DNA of 64,000 bases from Isoetes taiwanensis (taxonomy: Eukaryota > Streptophyta > Lycopodiopsida > Isoetales > Isoetaceae). The DNA is taken from positions 13,318,494 through 13,382,493 of the forward strand of contig JAJEKV010000014.1 in NCBI GenBank assembly GCA_021234155.1. Reading direction: 5' to 3'. The notes under the pieces were generated by a model, which saw nothing but the letters and a program-made list of their open reading frames with translations, had not been told where the DNA came from and did not search any database. A program made the position numbers and the translations under genes. Numbering within the stretch: the stretch's first letter is position 1; the number at the start of each line of letters is the position of its first letter. This document shows positions 48,900 to 62,309 of the stretch, in pieces.

Positions 48900-50550
48900 C
48901 CAAAGATTAGAAAAAAATGCTTACGATCTGATCATGCACGAACTGATAAGGGATTTTGGTTCAATGAAGGTCAAAATGAAGAGGTTGACGAAGAAGGAGA
49001 GTAGAGCTTGGATAACTCTGCTTGAAGGCGAGCATTGAAGAAACTTCGAGAGAGGAAGAAAGAAGCACAGGGGAAGAAGCAAAAGCTGAGAAAGAGCTAT
49101 ACCGTAAAGGAGAAGAAGGGAAAGAGCCTTTGGAACCACCCCGTAGAAGATAGAAGGAGGAGGAAGAATGCAACCGGTGGCTATCACGGGTAGACACAGA
49201 GACTCCCGTCCTCATCATCAAACTCAACCCGGCCGGGTTGGGACTGCATGCAACCTCTCCAAGTGCCCCAAAATCCAGTTCTGTTGGGGCAGGCAGAAGC
49301 CGGCCTCTGGAGTGCAGGATCCGGCAGGAAAGGATTCTGCCACTTTGCCCATCTAGTAGCGGCAGGGGCCAAGAAAAGAGGAGGGGCGAAGGCAGAAGGA
49401 TGCCTACATCACGAGCGAAGAATGGTGTACAAGAAAAGGTAACGATACTGCAAATAATACATGAAAGTCACAGAGCAGCGCCTAAGTAATGCGACATTTA
49501 AAAATTAGAAGCACACGGAAGACTGTTTGCAAAAGTCTTTGAAGGCTGACACAGGAAGTCGGCCGAAACGGGAAAAGACTCATCCGCCTTTCTAAACTTT
49601 AGAAGGATGTTGTAGCACTACGTAGAACTTCTTGTTTTCTTATGGAATAAGTTTGCAGATTTGACGAAATTTTAAACTGTAAAAGTTAGTATAAAGGCCG
49701 AAGCACGTCATGAATGACATGCTATTGAAGCGGCGAAGTTGAAGTGAGTTCGAGCACTTGAAGGAATCGTTAACATGCCACCTGAGGCCGATTCGCACGG
49801 CTGCCCAAAAGACATGCGATTCGTAGATGGAATGTGTGGTTATAAGCTGTTTGCTGCTTCACATGCCAAGAATTTTAAATCACTTGTATGAAAGGTTTTG
49901 GCTTAATATAGCATTAAATTTAAACATACATAATTACTCATTTCCCAGTCCCGCGTATTACCTTGTAAACTTTTTGGTAAAATAATAAAGTGTGCTTAGA
50001 ATTCGACATTTATACAGGGGTTACTGCGATTTTCCAGCTTGAGAGCCAAATACTCAGAACTCATGAGCAAGTGGCAGGAGTATATTTTGATATTGAATTT
50101 TGAAGATAAGATAGCCATGTAGTACATAATTAAGAAATGAATAGAGTAGGGTTTTGAACTTAACATTTGGATTCATTTGACATACAACTTGATGGCTAAT
50201 TCAAGGAATCTGATGAAAAGTTTACGCCCCTTACTTTTCCATTTACGTTCATTTTTGGATTAAAACAACTTGGTAGGTGTGCACTTACATACAGGAATTA
50301 TAGGAGACCATTTGGCTGCCCAAATACTTTGAGGCGCAACTCTGTAACCTAAAATTTACAAACTTCCTTAACCGGAACTGGTGCGATGTCGACTATAAAT
50401 TTATTGAATTGAAACCCTGGGGATATTACAAAACATGGTTGCTGACATTCAATTAGCTAGAAAATATATTATATATTTCAAAACTCTTCAAGATTGTCCA
50501 AACTCTAAAATTCACAAGATTTAAGGGTTTTGTCATAAATAGAAGCATAA
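48900..50550. other. Spacer, possible 5' region of the gypsy remnant
   Basis: The left part (48900-49490) is purine-rich and could be leader sequence of the gag fragment. The rest is AT-rich without recognised features. The plus-strand frame at 49238-49489 has no conserved motif. Confidence 0.3.
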
Positions 50551-52439
50551 TTTTTTTATTTTTTTTTATTTTTTAGAACTGAAGTGCAATTTTATTAATT
50601 TTAGAAAATAGTGGTGGGTCCCTCAACTGAACGGGAATGAAAATACAATCAAAGGAAAAATACCCCCAAAACTCAACAATTGGCAGGAAAGTTGTACCTG
50701 AGTAGCCCGGCCCGTTCTAATAGCAGAGTACTATAAAGTGAAGCACCTTCTTCACCTAGGCAGAGTACCATAGATAAGGGTTGTACACTTCCATTTGAAG
50801 TCATTTGCGGCTTGAGGTTTTTGAACTAAGCGAGAGTTTACCTTGCTACTTCTGTTGATGGTTGCCCTTCATCCTTGTAAACCCCATTGCCATCTTGCAG
50901 GCAACTTCAAACTGCGGTCATCAGTTCTTTGTTATAGTTCCTCACTGCATCTTGGTATGATAAGGCTAAGCATTATTAAGGCCACAGCCCATGAGAGGGT
51001 TTTGGAATTTTGTCAGTACTAACATCCTTGCTTTAGTAAAGCATTTTTGATGCTTCCCGGACCACCCGAAGGCGATTGATGCGATTAGTAAATGAATTTG
51101 GGGCTCCGGATGAAATTATAATGCAGCGGATTGGGGTTGGTGCTTAAGTCCGCGGTCCACAAAGACCAGGAGTAAGCCCACCTCGACAAAAAGAATCACT
51201 GGCAAAAAAACAAGGTAATGCGCATTGATTTACTAACAGCAACTAGAGACGCAGTCACTGGCGATATACCTCTTAGGAAGAGCTTAGCATTGGAGGAGAG
51301 ACCACCTTGAAGGGCTGTCCCTTTGCAAGAAGCTGGATTCTTCCGAGAACACATGGACTTCGGGGAGTTGGCGAGGAGTTGAATAGTAGGCCCGGTTCTG
51401 TATTTCAGAATGAGCTTCGGCTTTAAGGGGAACTTCTCCACTGGCTATTTCGATATACATTAGCTACCTTGTAAGAAGAGTTCCACACATTCCCAACTTT
51501 CTTGAGGACCCTCAGCCACGAGGGGAACCCGGAGATGGCCAAAGCTTGGTTTCACCAGGGTGTACAAAATGCCCTGCAGCTGGCGTTTGGGACCAACCCC
51601 TTTTGGGTTTGGTTAAAGAGATCCATCTACCATTCTCCCAAAGGTAGAGATAGCCTAGAGATCAGTAGGGCACTACACTTCTTATAGATCAGGGGTGTAC
51701 TGGTGCAGGAAGGTGCCAGTCACCCAGAGCCCTATTATTCAAAAAGATTGATCCCACGGCCATGCGGAGGTAGCTCAGCCCGAGGGGGAGCATAATATGG
51801 CTGCACCTTCGCCCATGCTTGGAGTATTCTTCTCCTGCTGGGAGGCACAGGGCTGTAAAGTCTCTAAAGGCGCGGCCCAAGTGCGGGAGGGAAGGCTTGC
51901 TTTTGAGTTTACACCATTGAAACCAATATCACGACCGTCTGCGAGCTGAAGTAATAAGCCTTGCAATACTCTCCTGCGATATCCCCAAACACTAATGCCT
52001 TTCTAAGAAGGGATTTTTGCAACCAAGACCACCACCTTTCTTATGTATATTCGAGACCAACCAACGCTGGCCATACGGTTATGACACGGATGCAGTTGTA
52101 CACAAATTCTGGCATACACTAATACAGGGCGAGAAAGAAATGTAAGAGGCAGCAAGGACAACATTGGCCATGCCTGGAAAACCACGCGGCCAAGACAACG
52201 GCTGACCGGGGAGGCAACTTTCTTCGAAGGCGATCCAACGAGGCGACGGAGTCACTTTGATATTATCGAGGATAGGAAAGACCAAACCGGAGGTAATTGT
52301 TTCACGCAGCACTGGGAACTAACATCTTGGCTCGAGGATCGGTAGCAATTCCAGTGCCCATAGAGTGGAACATTTGTTGTTGGGGTTAAAGGCAATCCAG
52401 ATATGATCTCAAGCGAGGAAGAACATCGAAATGCACGGC

Positions 52440-53000
52440 TGCCGCCATCAAAATCCCCGAGAAACGTAAATTATCGTCGGCATATTGCATAATTAATGAC
52501 TCGTCCAGTACCACCGGGTAGAGGCACTCATGCGGGCCCTCTGAAATTTTGAGTTTACCATCGCAAAGTAAAAACCGTTAGCCATGATGAAAGCAAGTAA
52601 GGGGCCAAAGGGCTTACTTGCGATACACAACTTTTGAGGAGATCAAAGAGGCGTTAGTTTCCTTGCGTACCAGCATGCAAATCTTTGCCCGATTTTCAAT
52701 TTGTTCCATGCCGCGAAATATCAACAATAACATAAAAGCCCATATGAGCCATCATCTCTTACCGGACCACTCCCATCTGAGAGTCCATACGCTGCGAAAT
52801 CCATTTTATCAACACCTGATTCGTCTTGAGTACCTACACCAATGTAACTTCCCTTCTCTTGCAGCGAAATAATTATCAAGTGTTCAGGGAGAAAAGTGAT
52901 TGTTCTCTGCCAATGTCCCTATTTGATAGGTTTGGGCCGGTTAGCGAACTTTCATGATGACCTTATACTGGACATTGGTGCATGATAGGTCTCCACTCGA
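52440..53000 (-). pseudogene. L1 reverse transcriptase domain, broken
   Basis: YKVIMKV followed after a frame change by 'ANRPKP' (about 52970-52925) fits 'YK---K-LANRLK'. 'SPLAPYLL' (about 52620-52585) fits 'GDPLSPYLF'. QYADDN gives the catalytic YADD at 52484-52473, with both metal-binding Asp present. The blocks are in correct order at near-normal spacing, but stops lie between them. Confidence 0.7.
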
Positions 53001-53599
53001 TAACGAGGGTCTCTTGACGCTTTGAGCGAAGGTGATGAATCCGGCCGCCAGGAAGGATGTAAAGGCTGGGAGTTGATGCACCTCATTAGCCACGAGAAGT
53101 CCTGCCCCAAGAATTCCCAGGAGTGGGGAAATAAAATGCGGACGAGGGATTTTCGATTTATATAGGAACAAGAGTTCTATAAACTTCTTCATCCCTAATT
53201 GTTGAAGTAAGGATTGATTATGCGACTTCGAAACCAAATGCGCCCAATCAACCTTTGGCAGCCATCTAGCAATTTGAGGATCTATATAAGTGAATTAAGA
53301 GCTTGACTCCTCTTTAAATTAGTCTGGAAGTTTCCTAATGAAGCGCTTGATTTCATCTTGATACACGTCAAGAGAGCTTTGATTTTTGATCTTTGATAGA
53401 AGTAAATACTATTTTAAAAATCTAGCCCCAGCCGATCTAAAAACACTTAGAATTCATCGCGATCCAAGTTGACATGCGATTTAGTTTTAGGCATTATAAG
53501 CTGCACCCTGCTTCCTCCTCTTCTATAACTTTTGGCTTTGCCTTGACTCCTCCTCCAAAGCATGTTATTTGTGTCTGATTGTAGAGTGCATTCAGAGTT

Positions 53600-54390
53600 C
53601 ATGCTTAACAATCAGGGAGACTATTGTAGACAAGATCCTTTTTCCTTTTTAAAAGATCGAGGCCCTATTTCTTCCCCATTTCACAATCAAGCTTTCATGA
53701 GGTTGAGCTTATGGGCCCATGCCTTCATGGGAGGTTGTCCTCATTTTCCGATGAGCCAAGAAAAGCGCAAGGGCTCTGGAACACTTCTTTGAGGGTTAAC
53801 AGGCGGTGAACTTGGAAGGAATATTACCACGATTTCTTTGAGGATGATATCTTCAAGTGTAAGCCTCTGGAACATGATCTAGAATGAGTGAATCACGAGA
53901 TCTCCTTCAACATAACGGGCTTTGTCCATGGAAAATCCAGATTTGTTGGCACGGTAGAATCTATCAATGACAATATACTCTATCCACGACCCTTCATTTT
54001 GTTGGGCCGGGGAAAATGTAGTATTGGAGGAACTAAGAAAAGCACACTTTGATGCAGTTAGAGAAAGCTAGGCACACTCGCTTCCTCTTCTATGATTCCT
54101 ATGAAAATCCACTTTTTGATTCCCACATGTCGGTCATATTGAATTAAATACCCCAAATATCGGTTATCAACCATTCTCGTGTTGGGATATCCAGCTTTCG
54201 ATATTATTCACATTATTGCCCTCTCGGCCCAATGAGGGTTTATTGGGCGCCAAAACATTAATAAGCCCCCGCGAGTTATTGTTTTCAAAATATGGCTGAC
54301 GCCATCACCCTTGATCACAGGAAATGAAAACTTTACATTACTGACCTTTCCAAAGAATACAAGTACCTCCATAGTTCCACTTTGAAACAC
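53600..54390 (-). pseudogene. L1 endonuclease domain, broken
   Basis: RGGLLMFWRPINPH (about 54273-54232) matches the 'GASGGLL-LW--' block of L1 endonuclease. It is followed by a degraded 'IDST--TNLDFPWTK' (about 53970-53925; usual 'LIDL---G--FTW') and 'VHRLL' near the SDH block. These are the standard landmarks in order. The reading frame is lost several times. Confidence 0.6.
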
Positions 54391-54449
54391 TTTTAACTAA
54401 AGAGCAATAGCCATTTTACCCACCCAAGCGCCAAGAGACCTTGCCTCAA

Positions 54450-57400
54450 GTCCCGAGGCCTATGTTCTGTAGCATGACAATGTCGCCTTCGATGATCTAT
54501 TTTCCTTCGGAATATGCGTTTGAGTGCTCGCTTGATACCCTCAAATTCAAAGTAATGATCATCCCAAAAGAGGTTATAACTCTGACCAACTGGCCCCAGC
54601 CCTAGGTGCAAGGGCATATCTATGTTACAGCCTGGCTCCCCGCACCAGTACGTAAATTACGGGGAATAGTTATATAGGGACAGCACCTAGGAGCATCACA
54701 GGTTCCCTTATTAGGGGAGGTAAAAGGTTTCAACACAAGGGAGGATATAAATGGTTTTAGGGTGAGGTATCCAATTACATCCTTCTGAAGTTTGCTCTTG
54801 ACTCCAAACTGAGCCTTCCAAGTCCTAGAGTCCTTCACTCATTGTTTTATTAAACTCGAGCTAGTAGTTCCCAATATGGCCCTTTGCCTCCTCCATTGAA
54901 TGCTACAGCACCTCACGACTCATGTATCCCGGGTAGATGTCGGCTTTGGTATGAGAATCTTTTAGAAGGAACTTAACCCTAAATTTGTAACTCCTTCTAC
55001 CGACCTATTTTTCAAATTCCAAACCTTGAGAACGGTCCTAAAGGTGATGGTCCCTAAAAAAATATTCTTGAGAAGAGCTCCCACAAACAAAGCATTATCA
55101 ACAAACCAATTTCATTCAACAGTCTGTGTGGCAAGAGCTAAATTGATCATGGAAAAATAGCTTCAACATTTCTCAAGGCATATCACGAGGAAAGTTGGAT
55201 AGGTGCAATCATTGGAAGCAAAAACCAAAACAACATTACTCACCAATTATACTCGTGGTTTGCAAGATCATGTTAGCATCAGGGGTGTTACAAGATCGAA
55301 GAATCGCTTCATCATCTCATATGGTAGATTCCCATCTAATGCAAATAGCATTAATTTGAGATTTTCATGTTTCACATGCCATAAATCATGGCTATTTCTC
55401 AAAGTTTACATCTACTACAGCGGTCGCACCACTAAGTGGTGTATCAAGCCTAGGAGCATATTTCTAAACATTGTTGGGTTAAGCCACATGCACTAGAAAG
55501 ATTGATGGCCTTTTTTGAAGGGGGGATTTAATTTTAGAGAGGAATGTGGCAGATGTGTGCTTGGGGGCGGGGAAGGAAGAAATTTTATACTTGTATACTA
55601 AAATATCCTTGGGAACTTGGAGAAAATGCATACCTCTTGAGAATTTGGTACCAAAAAGATGTTGAAATAGGTATTAAAACTTTCCACTTCTCCTACAAAC
55701 ATGGCACAAGCAAAAGAAACATGTATATATATGCCTTGAATGACATTTGGGAAACCATGATGAATACGAAATTTAGGAAAGGCTGAGATAGGCATAGGAA
55801 GAGGGAGGGTCCACACGGGTTCCTAATAACTTGACGGCATTCTTCAAGTATGTCATGTCAAATTACATCCTATTTGATTACTTGTGCCTTCCATTTCACC
55901 ACAGACTCTTCTTTTAACAGCCTCCTAGACTAAATAATTAGACCATTTTTTCAAGGAAAACATAATAGAAACTTATATTTTCTAAATCTCTGTTTTACAT
56001 TTAGAAAGCTACAATGAAATAATAACACTAGCAACATAGACTACTTTTTATGAATTAGAGTAGCAAGATAAGCCAACTTGCTAGAGTATTAAATATATAA
56101 ATGGGGGTTACCTTAGGCACCCTACTCTATCTTCTGCATTCCATATTATCTACTTGTGAGAATTTAAAAATGCCTTATGTGCTTAGTTTGAGAGGCTTTA
56201 TACTTTGACATTACAGCAGTTAGATCATTTTGGCTAAATTTTGGACATGTTTAATTTAAAAAGAACCCTTGGAGTGCACATCAGAAACATTATTTATCCG
56301 TTGGTTATCATGATGCATATACATATGATTAGGATGGGAGAAAGAAATACTAATAAAAACAATTATTTTTACAATGTCAAAAGAAATTTATTTAATTGTT
56401 AGAACTCGGGCAAAATTTGGATTTAAGAAACAAGGAATCAAAAGCTGAGAAAACTAAGCGGAAGTTTGGCATCATAACGTAAAACCGTAAGCTGCCATGT
56501 GATTTGATTGGTCATCTATTCCATTTTGTGTGCCATGTCATCATGTTAGAAATTCAGCATTGACATGTCCATAACCTTAGCCTCAAAGGGTACAATTGAG
56601 AAAAACAAACTTCGAAATCTAATGGCAGATAGGTTCAGCCTTCATGGCGGCCAAGGTTATAATAGTTTCATGAATATACATGTAGCAACATGAACAAAAA
56701 CTTAAAATCAAAGCCCTCTTGTTGGATATAACCTACTCAACAACATGCACGGGTTTATACTCGGAAAAGGCGATTTGCTTGCTCGGCTTGAGGGACAGCC
56801 GGGGAAAACACTTGGCTGGTATGTAGACTTTCGAGAAGAGTCTCTGCTCTCTCATATACTGGGAACCGACCTGCTAATATTGCGGAATACCGGTTGCACG
56901 AATTAATGCATTGCGGCAAAGGATTTCGCGATTTATGCGCGAGCAAGGATGGCGGCGGATCCCTATAGAAGCGTGTGCCGGGTGGATGGTGAAAGTTGCA
57001 CTGCGGGGTTTTGATGTGGTACAAGGGGCATACATGGACTGAGCTACTACCCTTGGTCACGAGGGCCGATTGGCGTTCTGTATACTAAAGGGAGTCCAAA
57101 AGAACCTGTAGTAATCACTGGGACCTACGTGGTGAGCCATGCCTATCCTTACAAAAAGATCCATAAACCACCCCACTTTGGTGAAACTTCATTGCACTGG
57201 GCGTCACCAAATCCTCTCAGAGGCATCCACAATCCTTTAGCCAAAACCTCAATGACCCCGGACAACCGGGCCTTCCATGCACAGGCTGCGAGGTTTGATC
57301 ACTTGGTTAAAGCCATATTAGCACCTATTTTTCAGGTCCGCGATTGCTTTGCCCTCGCCCAGGATTGATTAGTAATACAAAAGCGGTCGGGATTTATTTT

Positions 57401-60180
57401 CCTCCACGGGACATGCAAAGGCGGTTCAACGCATAGAGAAGGAAGCAGTATAGGAAACTTTGTTACTTTCAGCTTATAACTACCATGATTATCCGGTTGC
57501 CCCAGAGACATAAGAAAGGCAACCTGACCTTTCACGAACTTGCTTGATTGCAGCCTTATGGGCTCATAATAAAACTGGTATAAACCTGTAAACCTAAGAG
57601 CCTCTGATAAAAGGCGGATTTGACTAGATTAAGCAATTTTCATCATTCTCTGCTCTTTTGGCTCTTTTTGGTCCTCTCCTAGTTCTCGATAGTTTGCTCC
57701 TTGTGGAATTGACATGCATCAAATTGGTTCTTTCCTTGCCATCTACATTAAATATGCTATAACGTCGTTTTCTTGTGTAAAAAGTAGAGAATACTCAGGA
57801 GGAAACAATAGACATTTACTTTGAGAAATTTGTTTCGTAATATTTTGTAGGCCTTCATCATCAGAGCAATCTTCTAAAATTTGATACCAAGTTAGATTTC
57901 AACAGCAAGAAACTGCTTTGAAAGTGAAAAATAGGAAGGCAAGAAATAAGAAGGCAAGGAAGGTAAAAGGAAAACTTAAAGCGGGAAGATTAAAAGCTAC
58001 TGACCCAATTCCACGCTGCAGGATTGTGAAATGGCCCAAAGCCAGCATGCGACAAGGGCTCTTTTGAACTATGCAAAAGCACAACCCGAGATAGCCAACA
58101 GCGATGCACGCTACTTCCGGGCATTGGGTGACTACTCTGAGACCTAAAGGGAAGCAAAGGTGTTGCATGCGGTTGCCCTCTCGGTGGCTGAGAATGTGTT
58201 TTCATGGTTTATGATTTACGCGGTGAAAATATCATTTGTTATGTAGTAAGGTCATGATTAACATGGTGAAATTGCCCTTTAAGCTTTGCTTACTTTGATG
58301 ACATAATATAGCATCTCTCATGGTGCATGCTGACGAAAAGCCTTAAAAAATTTGACGTACCTCCAAGAAAATGTAACGTACTTTGATTTTTTTTATTTTT
58401 AGTTTTTGTCTTTCTAATCGCAGGCGTGCCAAGCTCATTTTACGTACATCACGTAAATTGCGGTAAGTATCCGGAAGATGCGTACGCGTAGTAACCTACA
58501 CTACATCCACTACGGGTGACAATGCATGTGATGCGGGGCTTTAAACACCATAAAGAGTAGCCCTGGCAATGCGTACTTGAACATGAAACTTTATGTGAGA
58601 GGAGACCTGTGCCTTGAGTCGTCCAACAAGTTGTTGTGTGTTTGAACGTGGTCTATTAAGAAAAATGATAGAAATATACATATGGAACATACTATTTGTA
58701 CTAAATTCCTGCAGATCTTGACATCCACAACATTGATGCATCAATTCTTCTTTGAGCAAAATACTAATGATATGTTAAAATACAGAGAAATATAGTAGAT
58801 TCTCTCATCTCCAAAGTGATTACTTGAACACGAAGTTCTCATTTTTGGTGGCATAAGACAAAAGAACTACGGAAAATTTATTCGATTCTCTGATATTGAA
58901 AATGAAGATCCATGCTATAATCCAAGAGGTGTTTTGTGACACTGCGGTAGTATTTGCTTTCATATGATTCTTCTCCGTTTTTCCGTCGACTAACCCTGTG
59001 TCATGGGTGGCTCACGCTAAAATGATGCGAGGCGATCCTTTAATGGTTTAAACAGCACCAGGGTTACACTTTGATGATATGTAAATTGCAGACTAGAGTT
59101 GCTTATCTTAATAGTAGTTTTTAAATTTAAGAATAGAAAGATGATAAACACTAGGTTGCAGGTGATAGATACATTCAAACTGCGGGTCCTACGCATTTTC
59201 TATGAGATAGTTAGGCTTTTCCATTCTGCCTTAGGCTCCGGCGGATACTTCGCGTGGCACTTTTTAACACGCTTTGTTTTGGAAGTGACTGGACTCCAAA
59301 TGAGATCGTCCATGGGCACTTTATGCTTGGCCTTTCTTTTTGGGAAATTACAATTACAAACATTTTGTTTTTCTATTTGACTTCTCTGCTTCAGTAGATA
59401 GGAAATGGCAAGCATACGGGAATTCTGAGTCTAACTTCACATTACAAAGGTCGCGATGCGTGACCTTTCTGTCTCTAAACAATTATTTAACTATATTGGA
59501 TTTAGCTATAAAATACTAATATCAGGTTCCTACCAAAGAGACATTTCTATGTTTTAAGTTATTAGGCAAGAAACTCAAAACGTTTAAATATTGGTATTTC
59601 GGGTTCTAATGTTTGGTCAATATTTTCTAAAAGCGATTCCCCTTGCGGTATGATTTGGCGGCATGCAGACTTTTTATAAATGCATTTTGCAGTTTTCTCT
59701 CCTTGAGCAAAATTATATCATGCTCTAACTCAAAAAAATTTTTTTCCTTGAGTAAGTTTTTCCTTGAGTTCCTCATCTTCAAAGTTAACATTGGCAAAGA
59801 GCGGAAGCCATCAAAACTTGTTGCTCACGATACCACTAAAATGGACTCTTGACTAAAGTGGACCATATCTTCAAAAAGGGGACTCATATGGCGTGGCACG
59901 CTATCACCACCCAATACGGGCACTCAGTATGAAGCGAGAGTGCCGGGCTCTGAGCAACTACTGCGCATGCACTTTGGTCCCCTCTTTGGACAAAGCCTCC
60001 TTTGGACAAGATCCAAAAGAATACATGGCCCAAAGGCTGGCCTTTGCCGCGTCCTTAGCATATATCTTTAAACAATTGAAACTCTCACAGCCATGGCATT
60101 TTCTTCAACAACCTTGAGATGATGTGGTGGGCCGATGAACGAGAAGAGTAGCGAATGGATGGCAAAGCAATGAAAGAAGT
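54450..60180. other. Mostly unrecognised spacer, about 5.7 kb
   Basis: AT-rich to moderate composition. The frames I inspected (55203-55496, 55544-55786, 56755-57060, 57129-57368, 57899-58168, 59099-59380) show no conserved motif and no partner elsewhere in the window. 'ttattttcctccacggga' near 57390 recalls the LINE 3' terminus but is too short to call. The left edge may contain 5' L1 material. Confidence 0.35.
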
Positions 60181-60239
60181 AGATTATTCAAAAATTAGGA
60201 ATAAAAGCGGCATCAAAGAGCTGAAGTCTGGGAGGGGGA

Positions 60240-60840
60240 GCCATATTTTGGTGGGATTTTTCCCAAATCCAGAACAGTGGCCCAGAGGCAGAATCAAGAT
60301 CAATTTTGATGCTACAAAGAAATAATGCAAAAGCGGAACACCCAGAATGTAAATGGTGCAGGGTTGGAAATAATGTTAAATAGGAAAATGAAGATATACA
60401 ACTGACCTTTAATAGAAATGATGTATGCTTGGGGTAAGTAAGTTGGAGATGGACACCAGGAATGGTTGGAGCACTAACAAGCAAGATCAATGGCTTACCA
60501 AAGCAAACTCCAGCTTGCAGTGCACATCTGAGATAAAACAGAGGAGAGGATCGGAAGCCCAATCCCGAAATCACATAAATCTAGACAAGGACTATATGAA
60601 GGCCTCCTGTTTGGGTTTTAGGATCCACTTCTCGAATCTCTGAAACTGCACATCCAGAATCTCCCGGAATTAAGAAGCAGGATGTAAGAAGCTTTATGTG
60701 ACACCACTGTGCTAATCGTTTTGATGTCACTAGTCCTATTACATCAGCTTTGGAGCTCCGAGAAGAAATAGCAAAGGAAGAGGTATTCATTAAAGAAAGG
60801 GAATTTTGCCAATCAGACTCCCTCAACGGTTGGCAGAACT
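60240..60840 (+). pseudogene. Possible RNase H-like remnant of a LINE
   Basis: The plus strand reads RGRIKINFDATKK (about 60282-60320), similar to the start of plant LINE RNase H domains ('W-K-N-DGA-KGNPG'). Later degraded pieces include 'INGLPKQTP'. Stops are frequent and no further catalytic residue can be placed, so this is a weak call. It could be chance. Confidence 0.25.
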
Positions 60841-62300
60841 ACGGAAGAGGTAACGATTCAAGCTAATTTTCCTAGCCCTACATTTTCTTAGATCAAGATC
60901 AAATGGTTTAGGATAAGCCCCAAGTCGGGTACAGGACAATGGATGAAATTTAAGAACCCCGAGATGTGGCTGAGTTGGGCGTTTAAAACACAAAATTTTG
61001 TATTTCGAAGCATAATATCAATGCTTTTCAGGGAAAAAAAATAAAAAAATAAGAGGAGAATATATATATATTTTTTTAACAAAGAAAACGTCCCCAAAAA
61101 ACTGACACAAAAAGTCCCCATGTATTGCTGACACAAAAAGTCCAAAAAAAAGGAAGCAGATTTATATGCAAGATCTCTCTTGATTACACTTCATTTTTTT
61201 TTTTGAAAAACTTTAGATTGTCGTTGCAGTTGATTTAACATGTTCATATCAAGTTACCAAAATAAAACGATTACAGATATAAATTAATATATATAGGTAG
61301 GTGGAATGCTGGCAATGGCTGTAATTCAGCTTGAATCTGATATTGAATGGGTGCTGCCTTTATATGCAGTAGATCCACTTTGGGTTCCCACGTGGCGGGC
61401 CCCATTTCGACAAAAGGCACATTTTACTTTTTACAAGTACACATTAGTTTATACTGGGCACACGATTGAATGGATCCTTGTGTTGAATTTATTCACTTAG
61501 CAATGTTCAGTACATGTGGCGTTAATTCTACATTACTCACGAACTTGACGCTTTGTTCTACTCAACATATCATGTGCAGTGTTAAATAAAGGTAAATATA
61601 ATGTATTGTATGCAGAAGAAGGTGGGAACGTTTTGACACGTGTGTCTTTGGATAGCAGGATTTCTATACAATACGCGGTAATGGTAGGAAGTTTGAAATA
61701 TAATAATGTACTATATACTCTTTGTTTTTATACTATAATAGTGTTGTCGATGACACACTAAAGGCAGCAGAGTGTGTATTTAAATAAGTAACACCAACTT
61801 GGTAGGCCGGTTAAGATATAGGAACTGCTTGGCGTACATAATAATTTAAAATTAGGTCTGCCCCAGGGCAGGAAGTGGTATACAAAAGCTTGAAGGAATG
61901 GTAACATAATCATGGATGAGCCACGAAGATAGGCAAAGAGAGGGGGGCAGTCAACGCCAAAGAAACGCAGGAATATTAGGAAATACATAGGAAGCAAGGA
62001 ACTAGATTAGAAGAATCAAGAAGTCCCAAGTGCTTCAGGTGACAAAATTTAGGGCACCTTAACGGTTGCCACATAAGACAACATGCGAGACCCATGAGCA
62101 CTTTAAAATCTAGTTCCCAAAATAAGCAAAAAAGTAATGGGCGACCAATGAAACAGGGGTGAATATATTGGAAGTAGGAAATTAAAATATACGTATTTAA
62201 GTAAAAGGCGCTATAATTCCGCCGGGTATAATAAACAAGGGAGCAAGCTCTGATGTGGCAGGCCGGCCGGCCATAGGCGGGGCCACGTCCCCGTGCGGCG
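60841..62300. other. Upstream region of the right-hand gene
   Basis: AT-rich sequence with A- and T-runs near 61026-61060 and 61192-61204, a doubled 'ctgacacaaaaagtcc' (about 61100 and 61126), and two G-box words (61389 and 61637). No coding frame is supported. The final 60 bp become CpG-rich just before the candidate promoter. Confidence 0.35.
61389..61642 (+). promoter_or_regulatory. Two G-box (CACGTG) motifs
   Basis: CACGTGG at 61389-61395 and the palindrome CACGTG at 61637-61642 lie about 1.4-1.7 kb upstream of the right-hand gene's start codon. G-boxes bind bZIP and bHLH factors and often mediate abscisic acid or light responses. At this distance a role is only a possibility. Confidence 0.25.
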
Positions 62301-62309
62301 ACGCAGATT

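Larger units (their letters stand above)
47480..48900 (-). mobile_element. Second Ty3/gypsy remnant: gag and protease only
   Basis: The minus strand begins near 48893 with MEEVSTLLHQV. EPKISLPEKFDGSRSK and RLHPYRYPMDHE follow (48752-48633), matching the 'P--FDG-R-K-RGF--Q-RL-L-P-RYP-D' core of retrotransposon Gag. 'AFERPEAHFERHRLATR' and 'LFNLRQGSH' come next (about 48530-48430). The protease region is at 47861-47755. Reverse transcriptase, RNase H, integrase and LTRs were not seen, so this is a 5' fragment. Stops are present in all parts. Confidence 0.65.
50551..54450 (-). mobile_element. L1-type LINE, degenerate, A-rich 3' tail
   Basis: Minus-strand ORF2 remains run from an endonuclease (about 54370-53600) through reverse transcriptase (about 53000-52450) to a C-terminal block with KKGGGLGCKNPFLER (about 52060-52016). 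A long 3' part reaches an A-rich tail (seen as a T-rich run at 50551-50574 on the plus strand). Order and motifs are those of plant L1 elements, distinct from the RTE-like copies elsewhere in the window. Stops and frameshifts interrupt every domain. The 5' end is not defined; an ORF1 was not recognised. Confidence 0.75.

Noticed and set aside
57370-57440. Possible LINE 3' terminus ('ttattttcctccacggga')
   Set aside because: Only about 15 bp match and there is no adjacent microsatellite or LINE coding motif.
61095-61150. Doubled 'ctgacacaaaaagtcc' considered as a target-site duplication
   Set aside because: The two copies are only about 30 bp apart with nothing element-like between them.
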